Assembly: GCF_013074385.2 (NCBI RefSeq)
Contig: NZ_JABEYA020000022.1
Location: 1-46,513, forward strand
From: Vibrio ostreicida
GTDB taxonomy: Bacteria; Pseudomonadota; Gammaproteobacteria; Enterobacterales; Vibrionaceae
Direction of reading: 5' to 3'
DNA length: 46,513 nucleotides
Shown: positions 23,582 through 31,930 of the stretch, one piece after another
How positions within the stretch are numbered: position 1 is the first letter of the stretch
How the letters are laid out: each line of letters starts with the position of its first letter
The notes under the pieces: model-generated
What the model saw: the letters and a program-made list of their open reading frames with translations, nothing else
Told to the model about the DNA's origin: nothing
Databases searched by the model: none
Made by a program: the position numbers and the translations under genes

Positions 23582-24559
23582 CTAACGTTGAACCATTTTC
23601 AGCATATTGTTTTTCGCCATGTCTTGAGCAACCTGTGCTGGTAAAGCATCTAATACTTCATCCCAGCGAGAAAGCACTTTATCTATGCTCTTAAATCTTC
23701 CGACCACATCAGAGCCCATCATAAAACGATCAGGGTATTGACGGATCAGTGATACCCACGCCTTTTTAGATTCCGGTGTGCTGATGATCACGTCGCGAAG
23801 AGTCCAAGACGCCAGAATATAAAGATTGTGATGGTCTTTAAGCAACTCACTCACTTCATCAACCAGAAATGACAAGTTTTGACGTCTCAACAATGTCGAA
23901 CTGGTACCCGCATGCGCCCAAATAAACTTGGTCTTAGGATTTGCAACCAAGGCATCTTCCAATTCATGTTTATATAGGGTTTTTTTTTCACGCTCAGAGG
24001 TAATATTGGTATGCAGGATCACCGGAAGATCGTACTTTGCCGCGACCTGATAAACCTTCATTAAAGCAGGATGATTCGCTCTCGCTTGCTCACCAAGCGT
24101 CAACCCTGACAGAGTATCATGACGGGTGAGGATTTCGCCGATCCCCTTCCAGAACCCTGGGTCGCTTTTGATCATCTGCTCCACTTGTTCAGCAGCAAAC
24201 ATATCGGTTGGATTGAACCCTGTAATGAATGGAAATAATCGTTCTTTATAGTCAGAGTCCGCAAGCGCACGAAAAATAATGTCGTCGGTTTTTGAGTAGT
24301 AGTAGACAGGAGAATCATCACCCAAAACGTATTTCGGTGCTTCCGGTTCAAATTCGCTCCACTTTTTCATGATAGGTAACCCCATCAAAAAACCATATTC
24401 AATTTTGCTTTGGTCCATTCGGTGAATGAGATACTTCACACCATCGGTTCTTTGAAAAAAATCAACGAAGTGTATTTCTGCATCGTTATAGCCTCCTTGA
24501 TAGGAAAAGGCACATGTCGATACTGACATCATCAGACCTGCGAACCATTTTTTTTTCAT
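23582..24559 (-). CDS. Exported amidohydrolase-family (PF04909-type) protein
   Basis: 325 residues beginning with a Sec signal peptide (MKKKWFAGLMMSVSTCAFS), so it is likely periplasmic. The metal-dependent hydrolase fold is suggested by GIGEILTRHDT (about 150), PVILHTNI (about 193), FIWAHAGTSS (about 224) and MMGSDVVG (about 291). The first metal-binding block reads AEIHFVDFF, without the usual HxH, so the metal site may be reduced or altered. The substrate is unknown. The 261 bp upstream of the DUF4145 start and downstream of this gene (23321-23581) show no gene. Confidence 0.75.
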   Translation of the reverse strand: MKKKWFAGLMMSVSTCAFSYQGGYNDAEIHFVDFFQRTDGVKYLIHRMDQSKIEYGFLMGLPIMKKWSEFEPEAPKYVLGDDSPVYYYSKTDDIIFRALADSDYKERLFPFITGFNPTDMFAAEQVEQMIKSDPGFWKGIGEILTRHDTLSGLTLGEQARANHPALMKVYQVAAKYDLPVILHTNITSEREKKTLYKHELEDALVANPKTKFIWAHAGTSSTLLRRQNLSFLVDEVSELLKDHHNLYILASWTLRDVIISTPESKKAWVSLIRQYPDRFMMGSDVVGRFKSIDKVLSRWDEVLDALPAQVAQDMAKNNMLKMVQR

Positions 24560-24624
24560 ATCGCTATTCCTCGCAACCTTGACCGTTCATCTAGCACTAA
24601 ATCGCTTTCCAATATAGCAATAAA

Positions 24625-24657
24625 AAAGCTGACCGGAATACACACCTAGTCAGCTTT
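24625..24657 (-). terminator. Terminator of the ars operon
   Basis: The stem AAAGCTGAC/GTCAGCTTT with a 15-nt loop is followed on the minus strand by TTTATTG. It lies about 20 nt after the arsJ stop. Confidence 0.8.
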
Positions 24658-24676
24658 GAGTCATAAATCAGAAAAA

Positions 24677-25897
24677 TCAAGCCGCGGCAGTCTGATTCAA
24701 GGCAGGCAATTTCACCGAAATAAGCGTGGCCAGTACCAAGAAAGCACACGACACCCACAAGCAAGCAGCAAGACCCGCCATCTGAAATATCCAACCAGAT
24801 AGAACCGTGCCCACCAAGCGCCCCACGGCGTTCGCCATATAGTAGAAGCCAACGTCAAGAGAGACTCCATCTCCCTTGGCATAACTGACGATAAGGTAAG
24901 AGTGCAATGATGAGTTGATCGCAAAGACGGCACCGAAAATAAGAAGACCAACAATGATCACCATTTGGGGTGCCCAGCCAACCTGAACACCATAGGCAAT
25001 ACCTGCAGTCAACACCGCTAGCAATCCAGCCCAAAATAAGGCTGACTTACCATCAGGGACTTTTCCTTGCGCTTTCCCAGTAATATTGGGCGCAACACCT
25101 TGACCCAATCCGTACGCGATCACCCAAGTTGCGAGAAAGCCCCCAACCCAAAGATGATCCCAGCCAAACACGCTACCTAAATAGATAGGCAATGCAACGA
25201 CAAACCAGATATCACGCGCGCCAAAAAGGAACATTCTCGCCGCAGACAAGATATTAATCGAGCTTGATTTAGAAAATATTTGCCGAAACTTAGGCTTATC
25301 TCTTGCCTTGCCTAAATCACTATCGAGCCCGACTAAACTGCCTATCAGTACCAGTGACAGTACCGCTGCCATTAACAGTACAGAGTATTTAAAACCAATA
25401 AGAGACAGCAGTAACCCTCCAATAAAAAAGCCAACGCCTTTCAACGCATTCTTCGACCCCGTTAAAATCGCCACCCATTGGTAAAGCGCGCCTTGCTGTT
25501 CATTAGGGACCAACGCCTTTATCGAACTTTTAGCACTCATTTTATTCAAATCTTTCGCGATGCCTGACATCGCCTGCGCCAACATTACCCATGGTATAGT
25601 GAGTAAGCTGTTTGGAACCGCTAGCATGGCAAGCGCTATAATCTGTATGGTGAGTCCCAAATTCATGGTTTTATTCAAACCCAAACGAGCCCCCAACCAG
25701 CCACCCACAAGATTTGTGACAACGCCAAAAAACTCATAGAAAAGAAACAGTGACGCAATTTCTAATGTACTGTACCCCAGATCATGAAAATACAGCACCA
25801 CCAGCATTCTCAGAGCGCCGTCGGTAATAGTAAAATTCCAATAGTTAAACGTCACCAGCATATACTGACGAACACTTTTACTCAGATTTGCGATCAT
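24677..25897 (-). CDS. arsJ: Organoarsenical (1-arseno-3-phosphoglycerate) efflux permease
   Basis: A 406-residue MFS protein with about 12 membrane segments. The N-terminus VTFNYWNFTITDGALRMLVVLYFHDLGY, spread over two blocks here, is diagnostic for ArsJ. AMSGIAKDLNKMSAKSSIK and LTGSKNALKGVGFFIGG are also conserved. ArsJ exports the unstable product GAPDH makes from arsenate and glyceraldehyde-3-phosphate, giving arsenate resistance without reduction. It is the last gene of arsR-gapdh-phosphatase-arsJ, 37 bp after the phosphatase gene. Confidence 0.93.
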   Translation of the reverse strand: MIANLSKSVRQYMLVTFNYWNFTITDGALRMLVVLYFHDLGYSTLEIASLFLFYEFFGVVTNLVGGWLGARLGLNKTMNLGLTIQIIALAMLAVPNSLLTIPWVMLAQAMSGIAKDLNKMSAKSSIKALVPNEQQGALYQWVAILTGSKNALKGVGFFIGGLLLSLIGFKYSVLLMAAVLSLVLIGSLVGLDSDLGKARDKPKFRQIFSKSSSINILSAARMFLFGARDIWFVVALPIYLGSVFGWDHLWVGGFLATWVIAYGLGQGVAPNITGKAQGKVPDGKSALFWAGLLAVLTAGIAYGVQVGWAPQMVIIVGLLIFGAVFAINSSLHSYLIVSYAKGDGVSLDVGFYYMANAVGRLVGTVLSGWIFQMAGLAACLWVSCAFLVLATLISVKLPALNQTAAA

Positions 25898-25934
25898 AGC
25901 GTACCCAGTTTTCTTTTATGTATAGGGAAAATCG

Positions 25935-26435
25935 TTAACCCAGAAATTGATTGGCAACGGTACGGATATAGTCCACTTGCACTGGCTTTGTAAACGCCCC
26001 CGGACGTAACGCCTGTATATCACTGACAATATCACTCAGAAGCCAGCCTTTCTCAAGAAACAGGTGGGCTGCAAGCAACCCCGTCCTCCCAGAGCCACCC
26101 AGACAATGCATTGCGACTTTACCTCCATGGTCAATGACATGGTGCAGAGCAGGGCTTGCCTGCTGCCACTTCTCATTAAATGCACGACTTGGAGCACAAT
26201 CGTCTTCGATTTCTATCTGGAACCACTGCATGCCAAGGTTCTCTGCCGTCTCGCCAAGTAAAGACACCTCTTTACTCGCGAGCTCATCATTACTTAAGGC
26301 CGTCACTATTGCTTCAATACCTTGATGTTTAAGCTGAGATAGAGACGTCTCCAGATCAACGCCTTTCGTCCCAGGGCAAGGCGTCAATATGAGCGCGCCT
26401 CGGTCAAGGTTGAGCTGCCATGTAGGGTGTCTCAT
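25935..26435 (-). CDS. Dual-specificity/tyrosine-type phosphatase in the ars operon
   Basis: 166 residues. The P-loop HCLGGSGRTG (about 123-132) is the CX5R active site of cysteine-dependent phosphatases, and an upstream Asp (IEDDCAPS, about 80) can be the general acid. The C-terminal RPGAFTKPVQVDYIRTV is reminiscent of CDC14/KAP-type enzymes. It is not an ArsC-type arsenate reductase. Its place between gapdh and arsJ implies a role with arseno-phosphoglycerate or phosphate-ester handling. I recall phosphatase-containing GAPDH/ArsJ operons in Vibrio, but cannot verify that here. Confidence 0.85.
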   Translation of the reverse strand: MRHPTWQLNLDRGALILTPCPGTKGVDLETSLSQLKHQGIEAIVTALSNDELASKEVSLLGETAENLGMQWFQIEIEDDCAPSRAFNEKWQQASPALHHVIDHGGKVAMHCLGGSGRTGLLAAHLFLEKGWLLSDIVSDIQALRPGAFTKPVQVDYIRTVANQFLG

Positions 26436-26448
26436 TGTTTGTTACTCC

Positions 26449-27450
26449 TCACGCTAAACCCACTTTACGCACTAGTTCCACCGTTCGGGTCGCGTAACCC
26501 ATTTCATTGTCATACCAAGCGTAGATTTTCACCATGCGACGGCCGACGACCATCGTCGACTGTGCATCAACGATAGTAGAGCGCTGATCACCTTTGTAAT
26601 CGATGGAGACCAATGGGCGTTCCTCAAACCCTAAGATACCGTTGAGCTCGCCTTGAGATGCGTCTTTGAGTAAGGCATTGACCGCTTCCGCAGTGGTATC
26701 GCATTTCACATCAAAAATAATATCAGTCAACGAGGCATTGGCGAGTGGAACACGGACAGCGTGCCCATTAATTCGACCGTGCAGATCGGGGAAAATGTCG
26801 ACAATCGCGGTTGCACTGCCTGTTGTGGTTGGAATAAGACTCATGCCACAAGCTCGAGCTCGACGTAGATCTTTGTGTGGTGCATCAAGAATCGTTTGTG
26901 TATTGGTTAAATCGTGAATCGTCGTGAATGAAGACTGTTCAATGCCCAGCTTCTCATGGATGACCTTAACAATGGGCGCAATACAATTGGTGGTACAGGA
27001 GGCGGCGGTCACAATACGATGCACTTCTGGGTTAAACGTTTCTTCGTTAACGCCCACAACAATATTGGCCACACCCTCTTCTTTCACTGGTGCGGAGACC
27101 ACAACTCTCTTGACGCCTTGATCAAGATATTGATTGAGCAGCGCCGTTTTTCTATGTTTCCCTGTCGCTTCGATAACCACATCACACCCTGACCAATCAA
27201 CCGCTTGGATGTCTTTTTCTTGGCTCGCCTCTATCGAATGCCCATCAATGAGGATCTGGTTACCACTTGAACGCACCTCGTGGTGCCAGCGCCCCTGAAC
27301 CGAATCAAATTCGAGTAAGTGCGCCAAAGTGGCAGCATCACCAGCGACATCATTGATTTTCACGAACTCTAAATCTTGCCAATCAAACGCAGCTCTCAGC
27401 GCTAAACGTCCAATTCGGCCAAATCCATTAATTCCGACTTTAATTGTCAT
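26449..27450 (-). CDS. Ars-operon glyceraldehyde-3-phosphate dehydrogenase
   Basis: 333 residues from the ATG at 27450 (MTIKVGINGFGRIGR); the longer in-frame start at 27510 would run into arsR. The NAD-binding motif is at the N-terminus, the catalytic Cys is in AASCTTNCIAP (about 154), and the final YDNEMGYATRTVELV is conserved. This paralog incorporates arsenate in place of phosphate to give 1-arseno-3-phosphoglycerate, the ArsJ substrate. It follows arsR by 22 bp and precedes the phosphatase by 13 bp. Confidence 0.93.
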   Translation of the reverse strand: MTIKVGINGFGRIGRLALRAAFDWQDLEFVKINDVAGDAATLAHLLEFDSVQGRWHHEVRSSGNQILIDGHSIEASQEKDIQAVDWSGCDVVIEATGKHRKTALLNQYLDQGVKRVVVSAPVKEEGVANIVVGVNEETFNPEVHRIVTAASCTTNCIAPIVKVIHEKLGIEQSSFTTIHDLTNTQTILDAPHKDLRRARACGMSLIPTTTGSATAIVDIFPDLHGRINGHAVRVPLANASLTDIIFDVKCDTTAEAVNALLKDASQGELNGILGFEERPLVSIDYKGDQRSTIVDAQSTMVVGRRMVKIYAWYDNEMGYATRTVELVRKVGLA

Positions 27451-27472
27451 AGCAATCTCTCTTCTCTTTAAT

Positions 27473-27814
27473 TCAATAACAACACACCGGGCGATCCGGC
27501 ATAGCGTCAAGCCTTTCTATATCTTCAAAGTAAGTGTTTCTTAAACAATTCGAGGCAACAAGGTCATCAATGAGCTTGTTCATCCACTCTGGTAAATCCG
27601 AAGCGAGGCGATAAAACACCCATTGCCCCTGACGAACATCTATTAAGATTCCATTTGAGCGTAGCTGAGCAAGATGACGAGAAATTTTCGGTTGGCTCTC
27701 TAACAGAGCCTTGGTTAGCTCGCCAACAGAAAGACATTCTTCACGCTCAATCAATAATAGACAGCGAACACGGGTTTCATCGGACAATAACTTAAAAAAC
27801 TGATGCGGCAACAT
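27473..27814 (-). CDS. arsR: ArsR/SmtB-family arsenical-responsive repressor
   Basis: 113 residues. The winged helix is clear: FKLLSDETRVRCLLLI, then LSVGELTKALLESQPKISRHLAQLR (recognition helix about 40-55) and WVFYRLA wing. The E. coli-type CxC As(III) site in helix 3 is absent; only one Cys (EECLSVGEL) lies near. Cysteines are instead at the C-terminus (SNCLRN and the terminal CCY), suggesting a C-terminal thiol site as in some other ArsR proteins. It is the first gene of the operon. Confidence 0.93.
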   Translation of the reverse strand: MLPHQFFKLLSDETRVRCLLLIEREECLSVGELTKALLESQPKISRHLAQLRSNGILIDVRQGQWVFYRLASDLPEWMNKLIDDLVASNCLRNTYFEDIERLDAMPDRPVCCY

Positions 27815-27824
27815 TTAAACATTC

Positions 27825-27873
27825 TCATATGCGTATATCCATATATAATGAAGCAAAAAAACGGTAAGATCAA
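27825..27873 (-). promoter_or_regulatory. ars operon promoter and likely ArsR operator
   Basis: On the minus strand there is a -35 TTGATC (27868-27873), a 17-bp spacer and a -10-like CATTAT (27845-27850). Downstream and overlapping is ATATATGGATATACGCATAT, whose ATATG/CATAT half-sites form an imperfect dyad of the kind ArsR repressors bind. It ends 11 bp before the arsR ATG. Confidence 0.6.
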
Positions 27874-27922
27874 CACGCTTAAACACCAATCATAAAAGAT
27901 TCACAATCCAGAGAAACCTAGG

Positions 27923-29149
27923 TCAAACGAGTTTGTTGATGTCCTGACTCCAACGTTGAGCCTCGGCAATTCGTGGCATAACATCATCAACAGATAGATT
28001 AAGTTTGCGACAAGCTTCCTTCATTCCACTCCAATCCGCTCGTTCATAGCACTCTTCCAGTCCTAATAAAATCCCAAACGGCCCATGACGCTCAAGTAAC
28101 GCCCGCTTGATCGCTACGTTGAGAGGTAATTGCTCCAGTAAATCTTCTAGCGACAAATCAAGTAAGGCATCCAATGTCGAAAATAATCCAATTAAAAACG
28201 CTTGTTCTCGAAACTGATCAAAAGGGTTTTCATTGGCCATCAACTGACAAAACTGAGCACGCTGAAGTGACAAGTTATACAACTCTTTGGGTTTCTTGGC
28301 TGAAATAAACGACGCGACCGCTAAAGAGACAAAGATACGCAACTTATCTTCACCCAGATAGACCAGAGCCTGGCGGAAAGAAGAAATAGTCACTTCCAAC
28401 CTTTCAGACATCGTATTGACAAAGCGCAGTAGCTTGTAAGAAAGCGCAATATCCTTCGCGACAATGGCTTCAACCTTTTCAAAGTCTACATCCTTCTTGC
28501 ATACCTCCCGCAACAACTCCATGGCAATGACTTGCTCTGGGCTGATGTATTGCTGACGAGTAATAATGGGTTGACTAAAAAAGTACCCCTGAAAGAAAGC
28601 AAACCCTGCAGCGCGCGTCGCTAAAAACTCCGCTTCAGTTTCCACTCTTTCTGCAAGAAATTTCCGTTTCGTACCACGAGCATGATGGGATTGAACGAAT
28701 CGACACGCAGCGTCTAGACCCATCGCCATAATATCAAGTTTGATGATTTGCACGAATGGTAGAAATCGTTCCCAAGCCTGACTGTATACAAAGTCATCCA
28801 GCGCGATAATGTAACCCGCTAAACTCAGTTCCTTTATGGCTTCATACAAGTCATCGCTCGGAGGACACGTTTCTAACACCTCAACCACAATTTTCTCTTT
28901 TGGTAGCGCCATAGGGAGGCGATGAACGAGGCTTTTATATGGGAAATTAATAAAGCTACGTGATTGAGAGATAGACGGGTTGATTCCCAGAGACAAGAAG
29001 TTCTCGACAATTAATCGGTAGGTCGCTCGATTTGAATCAACATGGGCCGGATAGGCATTACGCTCCCCATCTCGGAACAGTAGTTCATACCCAAGAGTTT
29101 GTCTTTTCGCGTTAAAGATGGGCTGTCGAGCCACATAGGTATCGCTCAT
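27923..29149 (-). CDS. EAL-HDOD domain signalling protein
   Basis: 408 residues. The N-terminal EAL-type domain (about 1-200) starts VARQPIFNAKRQTLGYELLFRDG, the YuxH-type variant. Canonical c-di-GMP phosphodiesterase positions are largely kept in altered motifs: ELL for EAL, FINF, VVEVLET, ALDDF, IIKLD, AERVET and FFQGYFFSQP. The C-terminal HDOD domain (about 200-400) includes DIALSYKLLRFVN and SSFRQALVYLGEDKLR. It may hydrolyse or merely bind c-di-GMP, so motility or biofilm control is inferred. It stands alone next to the ars operon. Confidence 0.88.
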   Translation of the reverse strand: MSDTYVARQPIFNAKRQTLGYELLFRDGERNAYPAHVDSNRATYRLIVENFLSLGINPSISQSRSFINFPYKSLVHRLPMALPKEKIVVEVLETCPPSDDLYEAIKELSLAGYIIALDDFVYSQAWERFLPFVQIIKLDIMAMGLDAACRFVQSHHARGTKRKFLAERVETEAEFLATRAAGFAFFQGYFFSQPIITRQQYISPEQVIAMELLREVCKKDVDFEKVEAIVAKDIALSYKLLRFVNTMSERLEVTISSFRQALVYLGEDKLRIFVSLAVASFISAKKPKELYNLSLQRAQFCQLMANENPFDQFREQAFLIGLFSTLDALLDLSLEDLLEQLPLNVAIKRALLERHGPFGILLGLEECYERADWSGMKEACRKLNLSVDDVMPRIAEAQRWSQDINKLV

Positions 29150-29170
29150 TAGCTGCTACACCTGAATTAC

Positions 29171-29368
29171 TTATACTTTGGAAACGGCTAATAATGCCCC
29201 ACAACCAACAAACATGAAACCAAATACCTTCTTTAAACTAATAATAATTTTATCATAACCAATAAGACGACTCACTTTAGACGCGATTGAGGTATACCCA
29301 AACATGGCAATGGCATCAATCACCACTGTGGTCCCCCAAATAGAGCAAATTGAGAAATGGGCGTTTGC
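29171..29368 (-). pseudogene. LysE/RhtB-family exporter, 3' remnant
   Basis: A minus-strand frame runs 65 codons from just after a TAG (29369-29371) to TAA (29171-29173). It encodes IWGTTVVIDAIAMFGYTSIA, then SKVSRLIGYD and KKVFGFMFVGCGALLAVSKV, the typical last two helices of LysE/RhtB amino-acid exporters (about 205 residues when complete). No start codon region or N-terminal two-thirds remains. E. coli has rhtB divergent from pldB at this spot, so this is probably the residue of that gene. Confidence 0.75.
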
Positions 29369-29465
29369 CTAGATCAATACATCGCCTTTACCTCTCGACT
29401 AAATGCTTTTATCCCCACATAATTTAAGCATGTCTACTTTCTCACGCACAAACAGGCCCAACATA

Positions 29466-30455
29466 ATGAATGGTTCGAGCTTACGCATCACCCCAATTTA
29501 TACTAAAGAGTCAAATTTTGAGCAAGTGATGAATAGCCATATTGCCGCTCTGTGGTGTTCTCGTGAAGAAGGCTTTGTCACGTCATTTGATAAAAAAAAA
29601 CTATTCTGGATTAAGCTCACCTCACCCCAACACACTCGAGCCATCGTTGTCGTCAATGGGCGTATTGAAAGCGCTTGGAAGTATCAAGAACTGTTTTACG
29701 ATTTGTTTCAGCAAGGCTACGATATTTATTCATTTGACCATCGAGGCCAAGGCCTGTCTGACCGATTAATCGATAACAAAGAGATGGGCTATGTAGGAGA
29801 CTATCAGGATTACATCCAAGATTTTCATACCTTGGTTGAGCATTTCTCGCTGGATGGCTATGAAAAACGGTATCTACTTGGCCATTCAATGGGAGGCAAC
29901 ATAGCGACTCGCTATGTGCAGACTTATCCGAAACATTGCTTTTCTGCGATAGCGTTAAGTGCCCCTATGTTTGGCGTTAACATGCCCAAGCACCTCAAAC
30001 CTATCGCTCTCGTACTCAGCCAGATTATGACGGCGTTGGCTGCGCATCCCAAGTTTGCTCCGGGGCAAGCTCCTTACTCCCCAAAACCATTTGACACCAA
30101 CCTACTGACCCAAAGCGCTGTTCGTTATTATTGGTTTCGGGAGCTTTACGAAAACATGCCCCAGTTAAAGGTAGGCGGAGCGAGTACTCGCTGGCTGTGG
30201 CAAGGCCTCATGGCCGCTAAAAAGTGCCATTTAATGACCCGACATATCGGCATTCCCCTTTTGTTGCTGCAAGCGGGTAACGATAAAATCGTCTCCAACC
30301 CCGATCAAACCCGATTTATCCGTAAGTTAACAAAGACCAATAACCAGTGCGAAATGAAAGTGATAGAACAATCGCTTCATGAGCTACTGTTTGAAAAAGA
30401 TCATTATCGCAATCAAGCTCTGGATGCCATTCTTTCCTTCTTTGCTCGGTACTGA
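29466..30455 (+). CDS. pldB: Lysophospholipase L2
   Basis: An alpha/beta-hydrolase of 329 residues if started at the ATG at 29466; ATGs at 29403 and 29430 are in frame, and no start has a strong binding site. VVVNGRIESAWKYQELFYDL and YSFDHRGQGLSDR (oxyanion region) precede the nucleophile elbow LLGHSMGG (Ser about 145). The charge-relay Asp is likely in QAGNDKIV and the His in SLHELLFEKD. It hydrolyses lysophospholipids at the membrane. It is followed by yigL, as in E. coli (pldB-yigL). Confidence 0.93.
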   Translation: MNGSSLRITPIYTKESNFEQVMNSHIAALWCSREEGFVTSFDKKKLFWIKLTSPQHTRAIVVVNGRIESAWKYQELFYDLFQQGYDIYSFDHRGQGLSDRLIDNKEMGYVGDYQDYIQDFHTLVEHFSLDGYEKRYLLGHSMGGNIATRYVQTYPKHCFSAIALSAPMFGVNMPKHLKPIALVLSQIMTALAAHPKFAPGQAPYSPKPFDTNLLTQSAVRYYWFRELYENMPQLKVGGASTRWLWQGLMAAKKCHLMTRHIGIPLLLLQAGNDKIVSNPDQTRFIRKLTKTNNQCEMKVIEQSLHELLFEKDHYRNQALDAILSFFARY

Positions 30456-30567
30456 TAAAAATAGGAAAAAGCTTTCAAACATCTTTACCCTCTTTTTCCT
30501 CTTTCCGTTCGATTAGAATGGCCTCTCTATCTCGCTGCTAATTCAACACATAATTTAAGAGGCTGTT

Positions 30568-31395
30568 ATGACAACGATAAGTCAAGAGGCTCCCTTCCAA
30601 TTGGTTGCTTCCGATCTGGATGGCACTTTACTTACCCCATACCATCAGTTGAGCGAGCTGTCTAAGAAGACCCTCCTTGAGCTTCACAAAAAAGGGTATA
30701 CCTTCATTTTTGCAACAGGCCGTCATCATATTGATGTGGCTGAAATACGCAGGTTGGTGGACATTCCAGCGTATATGATCACGTCGAATGGCGCGCGGGT
30801 GCATGACCACAATGATAACCTGATGTATAGCCACAACCTTCCGCAAACCATAGTCCAACCCGTCATTGACCTCATCAGACAGGACCCAGATATTTACATT
30901 CATATCTATCAAAACGATAGCTGGCTATTGGACCGAGATGATGAAAAGTTGGCCACATTCCATACGGAATCAGGTTTCACTTATCAGCGCTTTGAGTCTG
31001 AGGCTGCACCGACTGACGGGATCGCAAAAATATTCTTCACCCATCCAAGCGAAGATCACGACCATCTGGTGACATTTGAGAGAAAACTCAAACAAACGTT
31101 TGGCGACCAAGTCAACGTTGCTTTTTCAACACCTTGGTGCTTAGAAGTGATGGCGGCCAACGTGTCTAAAGGCGAAGCTCTAAAAGTGGTCGCCGAGTCC
31201 CTAAACTTGACTCTCTTCCAATGCATCGCTTTTGGGGACGGAATGAACGATGTGGAGATGCTTTCAATGGCGGGTAAAGGTTTGATCATGAAGACCTCGC
31301 ATGAAAAGGTGAAACACGCCTTACCTCACAACGAAGTCATCGGCAGCAACGCCGACGATGCAGTGGCCCATTACCTACGGACTCACTTACTCTAG
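30568..31395 (+). CDS. yigL: Cof-type HAD phosphatase YigL
   Basis: 275 residues. HAD motif I is ASDLDGTLLTP (about 11-21), motif II ITSNGARV (about 72), motif III lysine near MAANVSKGEALK (about 200) and motif IV AFGDGMNDVEML (about 223). The C2 cap lies between motifs II and III. E. coli YigL dephosphorylates pyridoxal phosphate and sugar phosphates. An AGAGG site precedes the ATG. Confidence 0.94.
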   Translation: MTTISQEAPFQLVASDLDGTLLTPYHQLSELSKKTLLELHKKGYTFIFATGRHHIDVAEIRRLVDIPAYMITSNGARVHDHNDNLMYSHNLPQTIVQPVIDLIRQDPDIYIHIYQNDSWLLDRDDEKLATFHTESGFTYQRFESEAAPTDGIAKIFFTHPSEDHDHLVTFERKLKQTFGDQVNVAFSTPWCLEVMAANVSKGEALKVVAESLNLTLFQCIAFGDGMNDVEMLSMAGKGLIMKTSHEKVKHALPHNEVIGSNADDAVAHYLRTHLL

Positions 31396-31430
31396 GTCTA
31401 TTTTTATAATCACTCCAGTAGAGTAAGCGC

Positions 31431-31892
31431 TCACATCATACTTTCTTTACCCAGTATCGCCTGCCACTCCAGTTCGCTAACTGGCATGATCGACAGGCGA
31501 TTCCCTCTTTTCACTAGAGGCATATTCTCCAATTCGGGCATCGCCTTCATTGTTGATAGAGGGATGACACGATCCATCTTTCTGACAAATTCGATATCCA
31601 CCATGCACCATCGAGACTGATCAGAGGAAGACTTCGGGTCAAAGTACGCACTGGCTGGATCACACGCAAAATGGTCTGGATAGGCTTCTTTCACGACTCT
31701 TGCGACTCCAGCGACGCCGACAAGTTTACATGAAGAGTGATAAATCAGAACCCAATCGCCTTCCTTGATATCATCACGCATCATATTACGCGCCTGATAA
31801 TTGCGCACACCTTCCCAGCAAGAAATCTTTTGTGTGCGAAGAGTGTCAATAGAGAAGGTGTCTGGTTCTGTTTTGAATAGCCAGTATGCCAT
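31431..31892 (-). CDS. EVE-domain protein
   Basis: 153 residues from the ATG at 31892 (MAYWLFKTEPDTFSIDTL); the longer in-frame start at 31958 would overlap the divergent lipoprotein gene. The whole protein is one EVE domain: WEGVRNYQARNMMRDDIKEGD, VLIYHSSCK, VGVAGVARVVKEAYPD and WCMVDIEFV are signature blocks. EVE (PUA-like) domains bind modified bases in DNA or RNA. The biological role of stand-alone EVE proteins is unsettled. Confidence 0.92.
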   Translation of the reverse strand: MAYWLFKTEPDTFSIDTLRTQKISCWEGVRNYQARNMMRDDIKEGDWVLIYHSSCKLVGVAGVARVVKEAYPDHFACDPASAYFDPKSSSDQSRWCMVDIEFVRKMDRVIPLSTMKAMPELENMPLVKRGNRLSIMPVSELEWQAILGKESMM

Positions 31893-31930
31893 AATACATT
31901 CCGAATAATTTACGTTTAGGGAGATATAGC

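Noticed and set aside
27451..27510. N-terminal extension of the ars GAPDH
   Set aside because: It would overlap arsR and precede the universal start of the NAD-binding motif.
30463..30500. Terminator after pldB (AGGAAAAAG/CTTTTTCCT)
   Set aside because: The 20-nt loop and A/T-rich stem make it weak, and it may be chance in a poly-purine/pyrimidine stretch.
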